This document shows, in pieces, positions 61,901 through 64,000 of a stretch of DNA of 64,000 nucleotides. The stretch lies in the NCBI RefSeq assembly GCF_954871325.1, contig NC_088776.1, positions 35,388,508 to 35,452,507 on the forward strand. Reading direction: 5' to 3'. The position numbers and the translations under genes were made by a program. The notes under the pieces are model-generated. The model did not search any database and was not told the origin of the DNA. It saw only the letters and a list, made by a program, of their open reading frames with translations. This DNA is from Gordionus sp. m RMFG-2023. Taxonomy: Eukaryota > Nematomorpha > Gordioida > Chordodea > Parachordodidae. Every line of letters begins with the position of its first letter. Positions within the stretch are counted from its first letter, which is position 1.

Positions 61901-63045
61901 GCACTTCCCACTTTTATAAAGTTAAAGGCCCACTGAAAAAGGGTATGCTGTACTTAATATATATATATAACTAATTTTCCAGGCTACATAATTTAAATTT
62001 AAATATTTTTTTCTTCTTTATTTATTGATTTATATTTCGTGTCTTTAGATTATTGGAGTTGCTGTATCAATTCTACATAAGCATGTTTAGAGATATTTTA
62101 AATTGTTATGTTTTAAATTACTTATTAAAAAGATTAAATATTTGATTTCTTAGTTAATTAAATCATACATATTGGGTACTATTAAATACTATAGTAGAGA
62201 TTTTATGATATGATTACTCAAAAAAAAATTTCAATGGAATTTTAATAGCAATAAAAATTTAACCTCTTTTAGATTTGAACCCGAACAAAAGATGGAACCA
62301 ACCAAATAAGGATTTTTTAGACCTAATGGAACGCGGTGAAGAATGTATGCCGATATCAATGGTATTGCTCACGTCTAGATTACGCGATGAAGAAAGTTGA
62401 GAAAAAACTGGCGTTACATTATTGCATATGCAAAGTGCTTTAATGGTTTCGTATAAATCGTCATAGGGAGATATAGCCTTAAAAAGTTAAGAATGATATA
62501 GAAATATATAAATAAGTCTAAAATATTTACTTTCTTTTTCCTTCTTCCCTTTCTTTATGGAAAGGAGAAGGATTTTCTTGTCAAATATTAAAATCTTATC
62601 ACTTATAAGAATGATTCGATTATCAAAAAATAATCCATATTTTTTAAACATAATAATTTGTTTCCTTAAATTAATATAATAATAACCTCAATTTCCGACA
62701 GCAAATGATGACCACCAGTGTTTTTTTCAATTGCTCTGGAATCTAAACTTTTTGAACTATCTTGTGAATTTTGGGTTTGCAAAACGGATTGTTGTGTAAC
62801 ATTAGTAGAAACTCTCTTAGTCATATTATTAACATTGCTGAGGTGAAACAAGTACGCGGCTTCAGCTAGTTTGAGTTGTCTGGAGATTTCACCCTCTGTA
62901 TCAGGCCAAAATGATCTATTGGTTTGGCCCAGGTAGAGTCTTTTAAAGACCATCTCGTTTTTGGTTAAGGTTCCGGTTTTGTCGGTAAACAAGTATTTTA
63001 TTCTGCCCAATTCTTCGGGAATTGTTGTATTTCTAACCACATTTC
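43923..63045 (-). CDS. ATP9: ATP9A/B-type P4-ATPase (Neo1 class), partial, 13 exons placed
   Basis: Exons in transcript order: 63045-62687, 62477-62264, 61494-61178, 61108-60736, 60259-60094, 59671-59581, 58825-58682, 56640-56560, 54791-54566, 54487-54374, 54054-53892, 52540-52432 and 44272-43923. All junctions are GT-AG and phase-consistent, except that a short exon of about 60 nt (the GRPLSYKTF...SIYQ region of human) between the last two was not found. Landmarks: [13 protein letters not shown] (phosphorylated Asp), [28 protein letters not shown] hinge, [17 protein letters not shown] and C-terminal [12 protein letters not shown]4-ATPases of this class act at Golgi and endosomes on aminophospholipids. 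Poorly conserved insertions lie after FKGADSVIS and after QKSRIV. The N-terminal third lies beyond 64000. Spacing between 60094 and 59671 is short of about 20 human residues, so a small exon may be missed there too. Confidence 0.93.
44367..44727. mobile_element. piggyBac-type MITE (last ATP9 intron found)
   Basis: The ends are CGGTGCATATATACACC and GGTGTATAATACACCG, flanked by TTAA at 44363-44366 and 44728-44731. TTAA target duplication with short C(G/C)-initial TIRs is the piggyBac signature (family knowledge). It is 361 bp and noncoding. Confidence 0.85.
44815..44910 (+). mobile_element. hAT-like terminus related to 8100-8226
   Basis: It reads TACGTCACTAAGGAATTGGG, a G run, CTCGAGCCTCCTGAAAG and TTGAGCCCCATGAG, parallel to the inverted end at 8226 (GGCGTCGCTAAGGG, CTTGAGCCCCCTGAAAAG, AGCCCCATGA). 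Only this end is seen and the partner may lie in 44911-45180 or be lost. Confidence 0.6.
45180..46315 (+). pseudogene. piggyBac transposase relic
   Basis: Plus-strand pieces in piggyBac order: [32 protein letters not shown], [14 protein letters not shown], a [23 protein letters not shown] segment, [18 protein letters not shown], and an open C-terminal frame at 45987-46313 ([37 protein letters not shown], ending in a KRRRCRYRP cysteine-poor remnant of the C-terminal zinc domain). At least five frameshifts or stops break it. It sits in the last ATP9 intron found, opposite to the gene. Confidence 0.85.
47722..47739. repeat. LINE target-site duplication, left copy (18 bp)
   Basis: TATTTAATTATGTTAAGT, identical to 50876-50893, flanks the A tail (T run on the plus strand) of the LINE. 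Confidence 0.95.
47740..50875 (-). mobile_element. Full-length RTE-like LINE insertion (ATP9 intron)
   Basis: The insertion is bounded by a perfect 18-bp duplication (47722-47739 and 50876-50893). On the minus strand it runs from a 189-bp GC-richer 5' leader starting near CGCCGGGGTGGCCTAATGGG through one long frame to an A run of about 13. The stop codon lies only a few bases before the A run, so there is practically no 3' UTR. Intact coding plus perfect duplication marks a very young insertion. It is in the same orientation as ATP9 and leaves the host exons untouched. Confidence 0.96.
47756..50686 (-). CDS. LINE endonuclease-reverse transcriptase, 976 aa, intact
   Basis: Residues about 40-275 form an APE-type endonuclease: [13 protein letters not shown], then [10 protein letters not shown] with the catalytic Glu near 72, GGDLNAHV near 175, [10 protein letters not shown] and a QHKLLIMDL end in the place of the usual SDH. 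Residues about 490-760 are the reverse transcriptase: [70 protein letters not shown] and [12 protein letters not shown] with the catalytic FADD near 722. The thumb/C-terminal part has [20 protein letters not shown] and KRGRPKLQW. Domain order and motifs match RTE-clade and related single-frame LINEs. No CCHC knuckle or RNase H domain was noticed. The ATG at 50686 is the first in frame; a start at a downstream Met is possible. Confidence 0.95.
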   Translation of the reverse strand: MEDTNENMNMKARAFPPCDAQGVDLHPVKNKVKVKAKKTRLASLNIGTLKGKTRELASMLNKRKVDIVCIQETKWKGQKTLMIGDGYKLYYNGLVSNRNGVGIILSQDLTSSVVEVNRISDRLMKIKLCIGQSILHILSVYAPQTGCKEEEKDDFRAILDEAVMEIPKDDLVIIGGDLNAHVVKARDSYKRHHGGFGYGERNDEGEHVLKFVQAFYLALTNTYYRKKDSHLITYESGTRKTQIDYMLISRRKLKDVIDCKVIPGEDIAAQHKLLIMDLQISNKSTQNKIKLEPCIKWGKLKTMTDAFAINANIETINCSQVSEKIWKDLRLIDTAKSTLGLTRGGNKSHKELWWWNQEVQATIQEKKALYKIWYKSKNADDKSRYKKSKRLAIKAVARAKSMAYDDMYEDLHTKEGQYKIYRLAKQREKNSRNINGAPKVIKNKDGKLIIKEKEIINRWKEYFQELLNFNSHILHLDEHSTCQNLVQPITEQEIITCLKHMKNNKARGPDDIPIESLKALGDDGIHLLTNLYNKILENEEVPQKWRQSYLVPIFKNKGDPHNCQNYRGIKLMSHCLKLYEKIIEKRLRDIIEIGETQFGFMPGRSTTDAIHAIRQMSEKYREKNKKLHMVFLDLEKAFDRISRKLIWWALRHKKVPEKYIRIIQDMYMRHTTMVRSTTGTSAGFTIAEGVYQGSALSPLPFITVIDVLAQSIPQTVPWNMIFADDIVILAESKDEMKERLVNWINILETHGLKVNKEKTEYMVIGGDETESIDINDWQISAIESCKYLGSTIQTNGTIEKEIKNKINQGWLKWRSLSGVLFDKRIPHKLKGKIYSSIVHPTILYSSETWPTKESDERSLQTMEMRMLRMIAGVTRKDKVRSTRILNSLKVVPIKTKLMVNRLRWYGHTMRRPMNYIGNKVESLEVMGKRKRGRPKLQWGHKVRANIKKYKIDKRDCMNNIKWREMLKELTTRKGES
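50876..50893. repeat. LINE target-site duplication, right copy (18 bp)
   Basis: TATTTAATTATGTTAAGT, identical to the left copy, directly adjoins the 5' end of the LINE. The 5' junction is therefore mapped to the base. Confidence 0.95.
50894..52431. other. ATP9 intron sequence upstream of the LINE
   Basis: AT-rich, no element recognised. The short ATP9 exon missing from the model should lie between 44273 and 52431; this part was read on the minus strand without a convincing match. Confidence 0.4.
54834..55126. mobile_element. Possible short TIR element (ATP9 intron)
   Basis: The left side is GGCCCGTTATAAAGATGGAG and the right side, read inverted, is GCCCGAGGATAAAATCTAAG, GC-rich against the AT-rich background. 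About 290 bp, noncoding. No target duplication was established. Confidence 0.4.
56160..56364. mobile_element. hAT-type MITE, sister of 39660-39875 (ATP9 intron)
   Basis: The right end is GGCCATTTAATAACACTA and the left end is decayed (ATCAATAATGAATCGG). The flanks CCAACCAT and CCAATCAA look like a worn 8-bp duplication. The core AATAATATTATGTAAGCCTG, GAGATTTT and AAATCTCGAGGCTCACATAA matches the 39660 MITE and pairs with itself as a long stem. It is older than its sister. Confidence 0.8.
56752..57960 (-). mobile_element. hAT element, 1.2 kb, internally deleted (ATP9 intron)
   Basis: The ends are TAGTGATGTTAAAAGTTAC and GTTACCTTAACATCACTA, with an exact 8-bp target duplication TTGTGCAC at 56744-56751 and 57961-57968. 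The subterminal regions are packed with GTAACTAGTTAC-type palindromes. The minus strand encodes a hAT dimerisation domain near 57240-57110: [20 protein letters not shown] then [21 protein letters not shown] piece of upstream coding remains near 57420-57700; the catalytic core is missing. A relative lies at 33270. Confidence 0.93.
58020..58360. mobile_element. Possible TIR element with GC-rich ends (ATP9 intron)
   Basis: The right edge, inverted, reads CAATGGCGTAATGAAATTGG then GGGATTCTCCCC, like other transposon ends in this window. The left edge may be the G run near 58034. Partner repeats and a target duplication were not established. Confidence 0.35.
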
Positions 63046-64000
63046 CTGGAAATCATTTTTTAAAGAAAAGTAAAAGGAAAAAGGGATAGAAGATGATGAA
63101 TTAATGTATATGTCGGGATGTAGTATAGTCGCGAGTTGAAATAATTTGCCATTTATAGAAGATTTCGCTATACACGGACACATCCTGTCCGAATTTGGCG
63201 GTCACAGACACTAATTTTTATATGGGATTTAGTTGCTAGTGGAGTCAAAAAGGTTTTGATATAGATCTTATTTTTATATTAGAATTATATCGCAAATGTA
63301 GAATGATTATAGTATGTTATAACATATAGTATAATAAGGCAATAAAAGAGTTTTCAATAATTCATTGTTTTTACTTTATTATTGATATTTTGAAGAACCT
63401 TATGTCAAATATGGTTAAAACGTGTAGGGTGGAGAGGCTCTTCCATATATACTAAAAATATCTTGTTGGCACCATAATAAAAAATATTAGGTGAAACTAG
63501 GTGGCGAATGGGGGGGGGGGGGTAACAAAAATAATTTGGTAACGGCTTATTAAAAATTTCGATTATGTATTTCTGATTTCCTAGTGGTTATTTTTATTTT
63601 TTTAAAGCATGTCATATCTTTACATCATTTCCGTTAAAATTGGCTGAACAATTGCAAGCATTAGTTCTAATGTCTGTGCCAATATTTAGTGCCTTAACCA
63701 ATATAAAGGAAAAAAATCAATAGCAACAAAACTTTGAACAACCTTACGAACACAAAACGACTCAAAGCATTTATTCTAAAAATTTTATTAATGTTTAGTA
63801 TCTAATTGTTATATTATTTCAATCAGTTTGGTAGACCATATAAAGAAATAAAAAGTTATTTGCAACATAAACAATAGTGATCAATTACAATATATTAAAA
63901 TTAGTATAACCCTAATCCCAATACAAATAAAAAACAAACTAGTGGTAAAGCCGTTTATTTACTTATATAAACCAAATAATGCTATAAAAACTCAAAAATA
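63046..64000. other. ATP9 intron, right edge of the window
   Basis: Sequence upstream of the exon that starts at 63045. Its acceptor is TTTCCAG. No further ATP9 exon was recognised. A G run lies near 63510. Short open frames here are not supported. Confidence 0.5.

Noticed and set aside
62998-63183. Minus-strand 61-codon frame just upstream of the first ATP9 exon
   Set aside because: It overlaps the exon in another frame and shows no ATP9 similarity. An acceptor at 63046 separates it.

Overview
The window is very AT-rich nuclear DNA from a eukaryote, most likely a small-intron animal or close relative. It carries three split protein genes of animal type (a GHITM family member, the centriole protein POC1 and an ATP9-type P4-ATPase), one good tRNA gene, many GT-AG introns (the shortest 39 bp), and a heavy load of DNA transposons plus one LINE. 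POC1 implies that cilia or centrioles are retained. The species cannot be fixed from sequence alone. No bacterial operon, CRISPR array, LTR element or virus-like element was seen.

Layout. 1-11290: gene-free repeat country with degenerate tandem repeats, two unrelated satellites that both have a 16-bp unit, a ZMYM1-like hAT transposase relic split by a satellite-bearing block, and a family of TIR elements with CATAGGCGTAG ends. 11295-21379: a tRNA-Ser(UGA) gene on the minus strand, then GHITM on the plus strand in seven exons. Its 7.8-kb intron 5 holds two hAT copies and a tRNA-like sequence. 21380-31987: intergenic, with a Tc1/mariner element, a 4.1-kb intron-bearing hAT with an 8-bp target duplication, and a mariner relic. 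31988-43233: POC1 on the plus strand in twelve exons, with transposons in introns 2, 7 and 11. 43923-63045 and beyond: ATP9 on the minus strand, converging on POC1. Thirteen exons can be placed. Its introns hold a piggyBac MITE, a piggyBac relic, two hAT-type elements and a full-length RTE-like LINE with an intact 976-codon frame and an 18-bp perfect target duplication.

How the parts relate. The three host genes are independent housekeeping functions: mitochondrial inner membrane, centriole/basal body, and endosome/Golgi lipid flipping. The intron content is the striking part. Exons join in frame on GT-AG boundaries while introns have been inflated by elements with clear target-site duplications. 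Four hAT-type elements share a YAGNGNTGTTAAA-like end but each carries a different reiterated subterminal palindrome. This is the most unusual pattern in the window. No new cellular system was identified; the novelty lies in the transposon biology.
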